Assembly: GCA_977017575.1 (NCBI GenBank)
Contig: CDRNVI010000040.1
Location: 558,001-622,000 of the forward strand
Reading direction: 5' to 3'
Origin: Paramoeba atlantica
Lineage: Eukaryota > Discosea
Length of the DNA: 64,000 bases
Shown here piece by piece: positions 47,961-58,704 of the stretch (the stretch's first letter is position 1; each line of letters opens with the position of its first letter). A program made the position numbers and the translations under genes. The notes under the pieces were generated by a model that worked only from the letters and a program-made list of their open reading frames with translations, ran no database searches and was not told the DNA's origin.

Positions 47961-48232
47961 TAAAAAGGAAATTCGTTAACATTGAATAGCTGAGCAGTGA
48001 TTTTTAACATTTTAGCGAAGACAATCCGTGAAATCGTACCAGGCCGTGGGTATGCTAAACCGGACCCCCGTTTTTTTAAGCACTTCCGTATCTGCGAGTA
48101 TTATCATACCAAAGTATGCTAAATTGGGCACTATTATTAGCACTTGTAAATTACAGTAATTTGATGAGTTCACATTTATTTTTCTATGTACATTTTTTTA
48201 CATTTTCCATTTTCTATCTATCTTTTTGTGCA

Positions 48233-49018
48233 ATGAATAGAAGAGTGATGGGGGATGAAATATTGTACGATTCGACTTCTACACTTCCAGAAATAGACGA
48301 CCACCCAACTGAAGTTAAACAACTACTTCAACTAGCCTGTTGCTATGTGCGTAAGATTGAAAATTTGGAAGAACAGCTCGAAAAAACGAGGCAAGCGCAG
48401 AGAGCGAGGGAGCACCACTACGTGACGCAAATCGAAAATGTGAAACAAAACTACACTAAAAAAATAAGGAATGTATTGGCATGTCATAATTATCCGATCC
48501 CGGAAGGAACTGCTTCTGGTTTAAGTGGCACCGAGCATCCATTCCCCGACTCATTATTGGAAGAGGCAAGAAAAATAGAGGTACCTGCATTCGATCCTCA
48601 GTCAGGCGTAAGAAAACGGCTTCGTCGTCTCGAACAACAGGAATTAAAGGAAAATGAAATTCTTAATGCTCATAACGATCAGTTAAACGTAAAGAAACGT
48701 CTACTAGAGCAAATTTCGTGTTCAAATACTATGAGCGAATGGTTGCCGCACATGTCATTATCATCAACGGACCCTGATAGACCCATTGGTGACGTAAATC
48801 CGGTAAATGGTGCTCTGAGAGTGCATCAAGAAACAAAAAAGAATAGTAAAATTCGACTCGATGGGTTACTTGGCACAACCGTCCAAAGCGAAAACAATAG
48901 CGTTGCATCCCACCATACGATCTCATTGGATAAGGTCTCAACTGATACCGGTATTGGATACTCGAATCTTCAGAAAGTGCTTCAAGAAAATGCTAATTCT
49001 ACGACAATCATGCATTAG
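48233..49018 (+). CDS. coiled-coil protein, paralogue of 52122-52928
   Basis: A 261-residue protein from ATG 48233 (MNRRVMGDEILYD); an upstream in-frame ATG (48116) would add a 39-residue hydrophobic leader absent from the paralogue. Residues about 35-90 form a coiled coil: CYVRKIENLEEQLEKTRQAQ followed by REHHYVTQIENVKQNYTKKI. The paralogue has YSRKLDNLNDEIEKTRSAQL then QVEQLKLGYRKKIDNILGI at the same place. The rest is polar and divergent, with WLPHMSL near residue 165, compared with WCPLMDA in the paralogue. No family recognised. The last residues run into simple repeats (ATGCATTAGCCA). Confidence 0.72.
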   Translation: MNRRVMGDEILYDSTSTLPEIDDHPTEVKQLLQLACCYVRKIENLEEQLEKTRQAQRAREHHYVTQIENVKQNYTKKIRNVLACHNYPIPEGTASGLSGTEHPFPDSLLEEARKIEVPAFDPQSGVRKRLRRLEQQELKENEILNAHNDQLNVKKRLLEQISCSNTMSEWLPHMSLSSTDPDRPIGDVNPVNGALRVHQETKKNSKIRLDGLLGTTVQSENNSVASHHTISLDKVSTDTGIGYSNLQKVLQENANSTTIMH

Positions 49019-49075
49019 CCAGCCATGCATTAGCCAACAATTTTATTTCCACTTTCCCTTTGATAAAACTACATA

Positions 49076-49518
49076 CAGGGGTGGGCACGAAAATGTGGGG
49101 GGTCAAAATTCGTTTGACTTGGCCATCATTGGAGAGCTCTCGCAGAGTGACGTGTCATATGATAATTTGTCAATTTTTGAATTTCTCATGGGGTCTGGTG
49201 TTGGCAACCACCTTTTAGAGAAGAGTGCCATAGATTTCGCACAACACCTCGAATTTCATCAAAGGATTCGACGGAGCGGGAGCGAGAGTGGCTTTTTTTC
49301 AACACCCGGTCGTGAGATCATGCGAGATTACGCGAGATCACACCCATTGGTGAAAAGCTACTTTCTTCCCCGTAAAAAATCTTGAATCTTTTTGGGAGAA
49401 AAAGTCTTAATTTTGGGGTTTTTCCGCCCTTCTACTAAGAACTTCTCTTTGTCGATATGTACGCATTTTTTAAATGCATAAAAATTATTGGCACAAAAAT
49501 TATTGTTTTTTTAATTAC
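49076..49518. repeat. TA-flanked element end, CAGGGGTGGGCACG type, plus spacer
   Basis: The end at 49076, next to TA, matches in inverted orientation the sequence ending at 41224 (CAGGGGGTGGCACGAAAAT), including an internal GAGAGCTCTCGCAGAG stretch about 60 bases in. Only one end is seen here. The frame 48861-49385 crossing it is not considered a gene. Confidence 0.6.
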
Positions 49519-49867
49519 AGTGCGTGGTGTTATTACGGGACGGGTTAATTACGGGACGGCTTAATTACGGGACGGGTATTTAAGGGACAATATGGGGGTG
49601 GGGTCATATATTTGGAATGGGACAAAAGAACTACAAGTGTAGCGCCCAAATCACAGAGCGCGCAAGTTATCAGGCACACATAAAAATGTTTTGGTAAGAT
49701 AAGGGAACGAAAAAGGAGACAAGTAAAGGAAGATAATGGAAAGAAAAAGGTATAGTAGAGCCTTAGAAAACAAAACGGAGAATTAAGGGACGGTTAATTA
49801 CGGGACACTTTGGCCTTGATGGGGGGTGTCCCTTAATTAACCCGTCCCGTAATAAAGCCCCGCACTG
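49518..49867. mobile_element. Tc1/mariner-type MITE (350 bp, TA target duplication)
   Basis: Ends CAGTGCGTGGTGTTATTACG and its inverse (from CAGTGCGGGGCTTTATTACG), both followed by GGACGGGTTAATTA, flanked by TA on both sides. The interior repeats GGGACGG/TTAATTACGGGAC. No coding region. Confidence 0.85.
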
Positions 49868-49956
49868 TAAAAGTTGCATAGTTTCGCCAATAATTAAAAA
49901 CTCAATAATATTAGTCGGCAGTGTAATTATATTGAGGCCGCCGAAATCACTTTTTA

Positions 49957-50696
49957 TATTTTCTTTTTTAGGCTCTTCGTTAAACGCGGTGGTTGTTTTC
50001 AACTTAGAAGTCACTCATGCTGCGCGCTTCGCGTTGAAAACTACCGCCGCGTTTAAAGAAGAGCCTAAAAAAGAAAATTTGGCCTGGAAAACGGAAAGAT
50101 TATAGCCAAAAATAGACGAATTTCGGGTAAAAATGGGGTGATTTTCGCTTATTTTTGCTGTCAGAGCACTAAATCCGACATTTGCGCGTGGGAAATCACT
50201 CGTAGGCATGAATGGAAGCCTACCAAACGTATTGGGTAGAGAATGCGACTCCAACCATACCATTCTTTCGACACTAAAATGCCCCTTTAGGTCCGAAAAA
50301 TACTTTTTCACCTTTTTTAGTCAAAAATGGGTCATTTTGAGGGGCGCACCACGGTTCGAAGAAGGGATACCTTGCGAAAACAACTGCGGAGAAGGCTAGT
50401 GTAGGTCCCAAACTATCAAAATACAATAGGGGAAACGATTTTGGAAAAATATTTTTTTTGCCATTTTTTTCGCCAAGTTGAAATTTTTTTCAAATTTTTT
50501 TTTCCGAAAAAATCCGAACTTGGCGGACCCGTCCTGCGGATACGCGGGGGGGTCACCCCCGGGTAGGGGGGTGGAAAATGCTCGCCAAGACCCCGGCTAC
50601 CCTTTCTGCGGTTTTTTTTCGAAAACTAATTTTTTCGAAAAAATTTGCTCGACCATGCTCGACTCATTTGCTTGACCCCCCCCTGGACCCCCCCCA
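49957..50696 (+). mobile_element. family-A element, copy cut in its C-tract
   Basis: Nearly identical to 39410-40140 and stops within the CCCCCCCTGGA tract. It is followed by about 120 bases of unrelated, GC-balanced sequence (50697-50820), after which family-A sequence resumes at an earlier point of the element. Confidence 0.75.
49969..50067. repeat. palindromic hairpin repeat, copy 4
   Basis: Almost identical to copy 2 including the loop; heads the next family-A copy. Confidence 0.92.
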
Positions 50697-50820
50697 TGGC
50701 AACAGCACGTTGGTGCCGCCTCGGACAAGCGGAAACTGGTAGAGGACGTCGGCCTCGGAACTTCCAAATCTGTCTGTGAAGGGTCTGGCTTGCCAGTGAC
50801 CATCCGGAGCAATCGGGAAT

Positions 50821-51735
50821 GATTTGGATATTTTTTTTCTTTCGACACAAAAATGCCCCTCGAGGTGCGAAAAATACTTTTTCACCTTTTTTAGTCAAAA
50901 ATGGGTTATCAAGTCGCCAAGTTGAATTTTTTTTCAAAACTTTTTTTCCGAAAAAATCCGAACTTGGCGGACCCGTCCTGCGGATACGCGGGGGGGTCAC
51001 CCCCGGGGTAGGGGGGTGGAAAATGCGCCAAGACCCCGGCTACCCTTTCTGCGGTGTTTTTTCGAAAACTAATTTTTTCGAAAAAACTTGCTCGACCATG
51101 ACCCCCCTGGACCCCCCCCCCGGACCCCCCCCCTGGACCCCCCCCCTGGACCCCCCCCCTGGACCCCCCCCATGGATCCCCCATTTTTTTCAAATTTTTT
51201 TTTCAGTTTTGGACCACCGGAGCCCCCTTTTATATTTTTTTCTTCTATTATATTACTGTGTTCCTCTTTATATTTTCACTGTTTTTGTTCACTTTTTTTT
51301 CAATAATCGAGTGCAGAGCGGTAGTTTTACAACCACCGCAATAATAGTAATTAACGGAATGCTTTTTTTGGGCAGAAATTATTCCGTTAATTATTATTCC
51401 AATGATTTTTACTAAATTTCTACAAAACTTTAAGCGTCAAGGGAAAAGTTCTGCTGATACGTCTTAATCGATTCATCTTTTCGCGGTAACGTCGCTTTTT
51501 TTCTTCAGAAGAGAAATACTTCGAATTTTGTTGATGAACAGACCGCCCACTGACTAAAATGTTTGGGAAGATTTTGGTGAAAATCTTAAAGAAAATAATT
51601 ATTCCGTTAATAATTATTCCGTTAATTTTTATTCCAATGATTTTTATTCTGTTAATTATTTAAAAGTACTTTGACGGTATTTTGATCTTTATTTAACAAA
51701 TAGATATTTAATAAATGGATAAATCTCTATTTAAT
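50821..51735 (+). mobile_element. family-A element, 5'-truncated copy
   Basis: Starts in the AAAATGCCCC...TACTTTTTCACC part of the family, passes the C-tract (51098-51177), the small GCGGTAGTTTTACAACCACC hairpin and the CGTCTTAATCGATTCATCTT segment, then continues into the region shared with the reverse of 61140-61380 (GACCGCCCACTGACTAAAAT). No terminal palindrome at its right end. Confidence 0.7.
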
Positions 51736-51754
51736 AAAAAAAATTTAATCTAAA

Positions 51755-51990
51755 ATTTTTTCGAAAAAATTTGCTCGACCATGACCCCGCCCCCTGGACC
51801 CCCCCCCTGGACCCCCCCCTGGACCCCCCCATTTTTTTCAAATTTTTTTTTCAGTTTTGGACCACCGGAGCCCCCTTTTATATTTTTTTCTTCTATTATA
51901 TTACTGTGTTCCTCTTTATATTTTCACTGTTTTTGTTCACCTTTTTTTAATAATCGAGTGTAGAGCGGTAGTTTTACAACCACCGCAACT
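51755..51990 (+). repeat. family-A fragment (C-tract and small hairpin)
   Basis: A further short copy: AATTTGCTCGACCATGACCC, a C-tract, GGACCACCGGAGCCCCC and the AGCGGTAGTTTTACAACCAC hairpin at about 51964-51986. It ends 130 bases before the next gene. Confidence 0.75.
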
Positions 51991-52121
51991 TTTATCCTTA
52001 ATAACCGTTTCGCCGGTACATGTACATGTATGTTTCTCGATATGTGAATCTTTTTTCCTATTCAACAGCATGCGATTATGGAAACTATGACTTACGGAAA
52101 AGTAAGTATTAGTCCCGGCAT

Positions 52122-52928
52122 ATGAAACAACACACTTCTTCGGCGCGCGCAACTCACGAACGAGAGCAGATGCGTCTTTTATGTACTTCCTACTCACGAA
52201 AACTGGATAATTTGAACGACGAAATCGAAAAAACACGTAGTGCTCAGCTTAAGCGTGAAGCGTACCTTCTTAATCAAGTTGAACAACTCAAATTGGGCTA
52301 TAGGAAAAAAATTGACAATATTTTAGGTATCTCTGAAACTCGTTCTGTTCAATCATTTCCTTCCACTAAAGTTGCGGGACATGACACGCTATGCACCTCA
52401 GACCTGCAAGCGTCGTACGAGGCACTGGGAGTGCCACTCGAACTCCGAACTATACACTCCTCCCTTTCTGAAGATTGTAAAGGTCAAGATGATAAAGAGT
52501 CGACCAGCGATACCCAGTATGGCAACACCTCGGAACGAGCGAATGTTTCAGAGAGTCATTCGAAAAAGAAAATATCTAGTCTCACTCAAGTATCGTCTCC
52601 AATCGAGGAATTACTAAAATGGTGTCCCCTGATGGATGCTAGTTCGTCACATGTGAGCAAACTGGGCCATGGGGACTTGCATTCAGATCGTAAAACAGAT
52701 CAAGAAACTGCGACAGCAATATCGCGAGAAACATTACTGGATAGATGGTTCGAAGAAGTAAACGATTCTTCCTCACACTTTCATGATATAATTTCGGAAT
52801 TTTCTGCTCCCAACAATTCTGGAACTCCGACGTTTAAAAAGGAGTTTAAAAATATTTCTAGCTGCTGTGGCATACCTGACAGTTCGAAATCGAATGACGA
52901 AAACTCGGATACAAAAAGTAAACACTGA
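52122..52928 (+). CDS. coiled-coil protein, paralogue of 48233-49018
   Basis: A 268-residue protein starting MKQHTSSARATHEREQMRLL. The coiled coil at about 15-70 aligns with the paralogue (see that entry). The remainder is Ser/Thr/Asp-rich and probably disordered, with a short WCPLMDASSSH stretch near 168 and LLDRWFEEVN near 206. No enzymatic motif. The leader of the gene includes a piece of family-A repeat. Confidence 0.72.
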   Translation: MKQHTSSARATHEREQMRLLCTSYSRKLDNLNDEIEKTRSAQLKREAYLLNQVEQLKLGYRKKIDNILGISETRSVQSFPSTKVAGHDTLCTSDLQASYEALGVPLELRTIHSSLSEDCKGQDDKESTSDTQYGNTSERANVSESHSKKKISSLTQVSSPIEELLKWCPLMDASSSHVSKLGHGDLHSDRKTDQETATAISRETLLDRWFEEVNDSSSHFHDIISEFSAPNNSGTPTFKKEFKNISSCCGIPDSSKSNDENSDTKSKH

Positions 52929-53277
52929 AGAGCCAATTGTTACATCACTTCTTTGCATTTTTAGGTTTCGATATATTTTTTAGCGAAAATCACTGAGGTA
53001 GGAATCTGATTCCCTTTCGGACGACTTGAGCATCACGAACAATTGTTTTTTTCTTCTTTTTAACTCATTTCTTGCATAAAATTTTTCTTGCATTTTACAT
53101 GTTTGCTGTTTGACGAATGAAGAGAGGCAATCAAGAGCGCAAAAAAAAAGAGGTAAATCTATGTTTTATTCAGATACTGTTGATTACTCTTTGTGTTACA
53201 ACTTCTTTTCGTAAAAACTTGTTATCTGTGTAACTTGAACATTTTAAAAAACAAATCACGCGGTCTTACTATTGCGA
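52929..53277. other. intergenic spacer
   Basis: AT-rich; no gene or repeat seen. Confidence 0.4.
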
Positions 53278-54114
53278 ATGATCGATCTTGCAATCTTAGA
53301 TGATGTCTTCATTTCGCAACGTGGACCACAAAAGGTTCGTGGATCTCAACTTCCTCCAGAGTACCAGTTGCAGCGTATAATACAAGATGTATCCAACCCT
53401 CATCCCACGTGGTCAAGCTCAAATAGTGCATGCACATGGTATGGAGTAATATGCGACGTGAAGGGGCAAGTTTCTAAAATTATTTGGAACGCTCAGAACC
53501 TTGAGGGAACAATTAATTTGCGCTTTGACAGCCCCTCACTGGAGTCGTTTAATGTACGAGGAAATTATCTTGAAGGGCAAATTGAATGGGTTGACCTGCC
53601 TACAGGTTTGCGAAATCTTGAATTACAACGAAATCGATTTGTAGGGGAAGTAGATTGGAGTTCATTACCAGCCGAATTGAATACTTTGTTTATTTTAACG
53701 AACTTTTTTCATGGAACGGTCAACTTGTGTCAGTTACCTGTGGCCTTGACTAAACTCTTCATCGATGTGAACCGCTTTGAGGGTTCTATTTCCCTGCTTC
53801 AACTTCCTTCGTCTCTTGAAATCCTAAGCGCTTCTGAAAATAGTTTTTCATGTTCTGTCTCTTTGGCCCACTTGCCCCCCACTCTCGAAGTACTAAGTTT
53901 AAACGGTAACAAGCTATCCGGTCCGCTTTGTTTTGAAGCATTACCTCATTCTCTGGAGACATTAAATCTTCATGAAAATCAATTCAGTGGCTATGTAGAT
54001 TTACGAAACCTTCCAGCGAATTTGTCTTATGTTAATCTTTCAGGTAACCCTATTACTGGTTTTATTGATGACATTTGTCCTTCATTCGTGGAAGTAGGCT
54101 ATTGGATTTCGTAA
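53278..54114 (+). CDS. leucine-rich repeat protein, plant-type LRRs
   Basis: A 278-residue protein from ATG 53278 (MIDLAILDDVFISQRGPQ). The cap contains VRGSQLPPEYQLQRIIQDV and TWSSSNSACTWYGVICDVKG, then IIWNAQNLEGTINL. About eight LRRs follow, e.g. LRNLELQRNRFVGEVDWSSL and LEVLSLNGNKLSGPLCFEAL. No signal peptide or membrane segment. It is the member closest to the family consensus in the window. Confidence 0.87.
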   Translation: MIDLAILDDVFISQRGPQKVRGSQLPPEYQLQRIIQDVSNPHPTWSSSNSACTWYGVICDVKGQVSKIIWNAQNLEGTINLRFDSPSLESFNVRGNYLEGQIEWVDLPTGLRNLELQRNRFVGEVDWSSLPAELNTLFILTNFFHGTVNLCQLPVALTKLFIDVNRFEGSISLLQLPSSLEILSASENSFSCSVSLAHLPPTLEVLSLNGNKLSGPLCFEALPHSLETLNLHENQFSGYVDLRNLPANLSYVNLSGNPITGFIDDICPSFVEVGYWIS

Positions 54115-54339
54115 ATGTTTACTCTTTTAATAATACTAAAAATCTTTTTGCCTCTACAATATCAATCTTTCTTTGTTTCAATCGATAAAACAGTACCTTA
54201 CGATGTGTACTTTTTTATAATATGCAATGTACCATTATATTATAGTACATGTATGGTATTGTACATTGTACGTTAAACAAAAAGAATTTTATGGATCACT
54301 AGTACTCTAGTGTTGCTCTCCGTTGTCCTGAACCATGTA

Positions 54340-55245
54340 ATGCTGAGCCGCATCTCGGAAGATACAACCAGTGATTCATCTTATCATCTTTCAACGGACT
54401 CGGATTTCAGCGATGAATCTTCCCATAGTATTAGCAGTGGGGGTAGCTCTCCAGCTTCTTCCATTTATTCCTTACCTGTGATGAGTTCTATTGACAAAGC
54501 GCAAACTACAGACTACAATGCATTATCCAAAGCCATTGAACAGTATTCATCGTTGTTAAATGACGGATTGCGTTCCTTTTCCGACTGGAAAACCCTTCAA
54601 AAGGTCCATCACCCCTGTCTGCAAAGAGATGCAAATAAATGGACACGGTGGAGCAATCCCTTACGTCGATACATTCTTCGTCCTGTTACTGGTTCTGAAG
54701 TACATGAAACAGAGCGCAAATTATGTAAGCAGTTCGAAACTGATAATGTCACTCTTGTTCGTGGGACAACAGCGCATAAAAGCACAAGCCCGTCGTGCAC
54801 AAGCCCGTCTCTTCAGTGCTCCGCACTAATGACGATCAGCGGTGTTCCACCAAATATAGGTCAGTCAAATCAAATAGAGGTAAAGCAACAAATTACTGAT
54901 CACGAAACAGCACGCAACGAAGATAGTGGTTCTATGCTTTTCTACATCACACCTGCACGTACGACGTACCTTCGTCGTTGGTCAGACAAAAAGAGACAAG
55001 AAACACATAGTCAGAATACGCTAACACACCTAACAGAAGAAACCAAAGATAATAATGGTATATCTTTAACAGTGGTAGATGAATCGCAAGCTGCCTGGAA
55101 GTTTTATAAAAGCACTACCTCTGAAAAAATACGTCGCGAATTAGATGCGCGTCGTAAGGAGGATACCCATGTCGATACAGAAAACTTTTTAACTAGAGCA
55201 CGTGATCGCACTGAGATTTACAGCGAGAACTTGAAGAGAAAATGA
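54340..55245 (+). CDS. hydrophilic protein of unknown function
   Basis: A 301-residue protein from ATG 54340 (MLSRISEDTTSDSSYHLSTD). The N-terminus is Ser/Asp-rich; residues about 60-120 may fold (YSSLLNDGLRSFSDWKTLQK, then WTRWSNPLRRYILRPVTG); the C-terminus is a charged helix (EKIRRELDARRKEDTHVDTE). A small internal duplication gives STSPSCTSPSL. Not recognised; likely nuclear or cytosolic. Confidence 0.65.
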   Translation: MLSRISEDTTSDSSYHLSTDSDFSDESSHSISSGGSSPASSIYSLPVMSSIDKAQTTDYNALSKAIEQYSSLLNDGLRSFSDWKTLQKVHHPCLQRDANKWTRWSNPLRRYILRPVTGSEVHETERKLCKQFETDNVTLVRGTTAHKSTSPSCTSPSLQCSALMTISGVPPNIGQSNQIEVKQQITDHETARNEDSGSMLFYITPARTTYLRRWSDKKRQETHSQNTLTHLTEETKDNNGISLTVVDESQAAWKFYKSTTSEKIRRELDARRKEDTHVDTENFLTRARDRTEIYSENLKRK

Positions 55246-56540
55246 AAGTTCTGTAATTTGCAAAAGGCTGAAAATTAGCACGTGAGTAATTAGAAGAATT
55301 TAAGTAGAAAGAAGGAGGTCTCTCTAAGTAAGTAGTAGTAACAAGCCAAAAATATACGTTGAAACTGAACCAAACTCCGCACTTTTGCTCATTTCTTCAA
55401 AAATATTTTTTCTAGTTACCGATCTCCATGCGCAGCGAACTTCTGTTGAGCTCCCATTGAGTAGAACCTAAGCAACCGTACCATGTTGGATGACTATAAA
55501 GGAATGCGAACATAAAAGAATATAACTTTCAATTTAATAAATTTTATTACATAACCATGTTGGAGTAATCTGTAAGGAAATTATTTCTTCGTTGTTGTAG
55601 ACAAATATTTGCTAATGAATCTAGGCCAAGCTTGTCGCCTTTCTTCCGATGCGCGACGGTCAACCTGCTATATTACGTTTGGATTCAATTCATACAACCT
55701 GATTTAATAAGCCGTTCCCATGAAATCGTTTCAATTTGCCAGTACATGATGAATGGAGGCCCGGCTTTCCAATGCGTAAGCCAGGATACCACGCTCTGGC
55801 TGTTAGAAACCAAAAGTGCTTTTCTTTGGTGTTGTTCGCAGGAAAAGGACTCGAGATATAAGATCTCGAGTCCTTTTCCTTTGTTCGGAGGGCATTGAAC
55901 AGTTATGGGTTAGTTAAGTGTTTAAAGAGAATTGCTGCCTCGTCCATACCGCTCTCTTCTGCTATTTTGATGAGTATTCCTGTATCCATTTTTGCAGATG
56001 TTACTGGGTCCGTAGGCCAGTCTTTAAAAGACTCAAATTTTCGCTCCCTGAGAGTTCGAATTTGTACTCTTGAGTACGTATACTCTTGAGTACTCTTGAG
56101 TGCGTATGTTATAAAATCATACAGTACTCTTCAAGGGGAGGTGTCGGCACCGACTGGTGTGGCAGCGAAGCTCGCCCGCGGTGTTAAGTTCTGGGATCTT
56201 TTTACCCTTTTATTGTGCTGGGGGGGTTCCGTTCCTCCCATGTTAGTTGTTCTAAAATTTCTGCTGCCTGGGCTTTGTCCCATGCATACTGGATTTTCTC
56301 CTTGTCGAATTGGTCCGCAACGGAGGCGAAAGCCCGTGGTTTAGAGGGTTGTTTAGATACTACCGTCACCCCCCCCCCTCACTTGTCCTCCTAGGTGACA
56401 TATCCTCTTTTTACAATCGATGAGAGGATATGTCACCTAGTACCAAGATACGAAAGCGGGGACAAGTCAGGGGCAATGACGATACAATGATCATTATTAT
56501 TTAAGATTCATTATTTACATTCATTTCATTACTCAAATAT
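55246..56540. other. gene-free region with foldback sequences
   Basis: No gene. Notable parts: a perfect hairpin at 55840-55880 (AGGAAAAGGACTCGAGAT and its complement), a TACTCTTGAGTACG-type tandem at about 56065-56105, and a hairpin at 56391-56440 (CTAGGTGACATATCCTCT and its complement) whose single arm recurs at about 57511-57528. Confidence 0.6.
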
Positions 56541-56544
56541 AGTT

Positions 56545-56680
56545 AAACGGGGGTCCCGTTTCGCATACCTGTGACCTCGTACCATACCGAGGGGGGTATG
56601 CTATCGACCCCGAGTCACGATACCATACCCCCCTCGGTATGGTGCGAGGTCACAGGTATGCGAAACTGAACCCCCGTTTT
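56545..56680. repeat. 136-bp palindrome
   Basis: Arms of about 55 bases (AAACGGGGGTCCCGTTTCGC ... and its inverse), with few mismatches, separated by about 23 bases. The GGACCCCCGTTTTT word recurs at about 48061. It resembles a small foldback element. Confidence 0.85.
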
Positions 56681-56956
56681 TCAGATAGAGAAGGTGTGAT
56701 GTCCCACGTAGGTCATACTATCCCCCCCTATTTAATAGGGCTACGTGCGACCCCCTCTTTAATAGGGCCATTCGGTCAGGAAGGCCCAAAAAGGTTTCAG
56801 GGAAAGTGCCAAAAAATTGTCGAATGCGCCGCGAAGCGGTGGATTTTTTTTTTGTATCTACCGCAACAACCCAAAGTGTATCAAAAGGGAGTTGCATGTT
56901 TCACAACGATAAAAAAGGCGCCGCGAAGCCTGTGCCGATTTTTTTCTTTCACGTTA

Positions 56957-57278
56957 CCGTAGACCCCCCCCGAGTAATAGAATCGATTTTGGGTCAAAAT
57001 GGCCAAATCCTTGTTACTGGGGGGGGGTATGCTTTTTGGGTGAGAAAGGACCTTTTTTGTTCATGAGTGCGTTGATTTTCAGCCTATCCAACCCCGCAAC
57101 CACGCCATTCGCTCCCTCGCAACCGCCCTCACCCCGCCCAGCCACCCCCTCCCGCCTAAACACCCCCTCCCCCCTCCAACGACCCTCCCGAGTCAAATCC
57201 TTGTTACTGGGGGTCAGCCGAAAAAGGGTCAAATCCTTGTTACTGGGGGGGTCTATTACTGGGGGGGGGGGTCTACGG
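56957..57278. mobile_element. TA-flanked element with CCGTAGACCCCCCC ends (322 bp)
   Basis: The ends CCGTAGACCCCCCCC then GAGTAATAGA, and the inverse at the right side, are flanked by TA. Sub-ends CAAATCCTTGTTACTGGGG repeat inside. Related fragments: 46620-46688 (right end) and 57820-57990 (most of an element, inverted). Outside it, a second pair of inverted sequences (ACTATCCCCCCCTATTTAAT near 56727 and its complement near 57352) suggests that it is nested in another element. Confidence 0.7.
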
Positions 57279-58156
57279 TATATTCCATGTCCCCCCCTTT
57301 ATTAGGGCCTTTTGCCCAAAATCGGAGTCCTATTAAATAGGGGGGGGATAGTAACTCTATGGAACATTATTTGTTTGTTTTCTCCCCGTCTAACTCATTC
57401 TACCCCGTTTAACTCATTCTACCCCGTTTAACTCATTCTTTAGTATAGCAGGCCGAGAGTAACTAATAGAAAAAATAAGCACACTCGAAGTCGGTACTAG
57501 GTGACTCGTCCTCCTAGGTGACATATCCGCTTTTGGCTGTTTTTTCCACTTTTGCGAGGATACATGTTTTGCGAGGATGTACTCCCCTTTTAATTAATTT
57601 TTATAAATGGGTCATTTAGGGGCATTTATAAAAATATATTATTTATACAAAAATATATTTTTTATGAATTATAAATCAAAAATCGATAAAGTATTTCCCG
57701 AAAACACCTCTCCAGCTGATTGAATTTGAAAGAGTAAAGTAAATGTTTTGTTTGAAGTTTTTGAGTAATTTTGTGCTTACCCATACAGTAATTGTAAACG
57801 ATATAAGCTCATACCGTATATACCCCCCGTAATAGATCCCCCAAGAACAGAGACTTGGCCCTTTTTGGGCTGAACCTCAGTAACAAGAATTTTTCTTAAC
57901 AAGGTCTTTTCTCGCCCAAAAAGCATACCCCCGAGTAACAAGGATTTGGCCACTTTGGTCCAAAATTGATTCTATTACTGGGGCATGGATTCTATTTCCT
58001 TAATACATATATTTTAAAAAGTTTATCAATAGTGACACACGTAATCCGGTCCCTTACGGCCTTCACCCCTGCTTTAATCCACCCATGCACCTTTTCACCG
58101 GTACCTGCGATCCAATCTATCCTTGACCTTTTCACCAATTTTAGTTTTTACCCAAC
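57279..58156. repeat. gene-free repeat-rich spacer
   Basis: Holds the right inverted arm of the outer element (to about 57352), three CCCCGTTTAACTCATTCT repeats near 57385-57440, a solo TACTCCCC-type terminus at 57579, and an inverted diverged copy of the CCGTAGACCCCC family at about 57820-57990. No gene. Confidence 0.6.
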
Positions 58157-58254
58157 GTACCCTCTTCTAATAAATTTTTATAAAGTATAATTATAAATAT
58201 AAATGCAAATGTTTTATATTTTATATTTATAAAAATTTATTAGAAGAGGAGTAT
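58157..58254. mobile_element. 98-bp MITE with 28-bp inverted ends (TACTCC...AATTTTTATAAA family)
   Basis: The left TACCCTCTTCTAATAAATTT and right inverse (TACTCCTCTTCTAATAAATT) pair along about 28 bases, leaving an AT-rich centre. Smallest member of the family seen at 10608 and 41396. Confidence 0.85.
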
Positions 58255-58700
58255 GTGAGGCGGGGTGACGGTAGATAGTAGTTTCTGCGAACCCCCAAAA
58301 AAATCAAAAAAAGGGGTGTCCCTAGGGGGGGGCATACGCCAGGAAATAAAAAATTGTTTTCGTAAAAAACGCAGAAGAAAGAAAAAAAGAAAAACGTTGG
58401 GTAGCCGGGGGATTGGCACGCATTTTACACCCTCATACCCGGGGGTGCCCCCCTCGTATGCGCAGGACGGGTCCGCCAATTTCGGACTTTTCACGCAAAA
58501 AAATTTAAAAAAATGGTAAAAAGGGGTATTTTTTTAAAAACGTTTCCCCTATTGTGTTTCGAGAGTTTGAGACCTCTACTCGCCTTTTACGACGTTTTTT
58601 CGTAAGACACCCTTTATTGTAGCTGCGACAGGGCTAACAAAATGAGCTTTCCTTGGCTTAAATCCTTCCGTTTCCTTCAGCTTTCCAGGCCAAATTTTCT
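58255..58700 (-). repeat. diverged family-A fragment, reverse orientation
   Basis: Contains the reverse of family-A landmarks: CTACTCGCCTTTTACGACG, CGCAGGACGGGTCCGCCAA and CGTTTCCCCTATTGTGTTTC, about as diverged from the main copies as the 46790 fragment. It ends against hairpin copy 5. Confidence 0.65.
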
Positions 58701-58704
58701 TTTT

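Noticed and set aside
48861-49385. 174-residue frame overlapping the end of the coiled-coil gene
   Set aside because: It starts inside a supported gene and runs through a TA-flanked repeat end.
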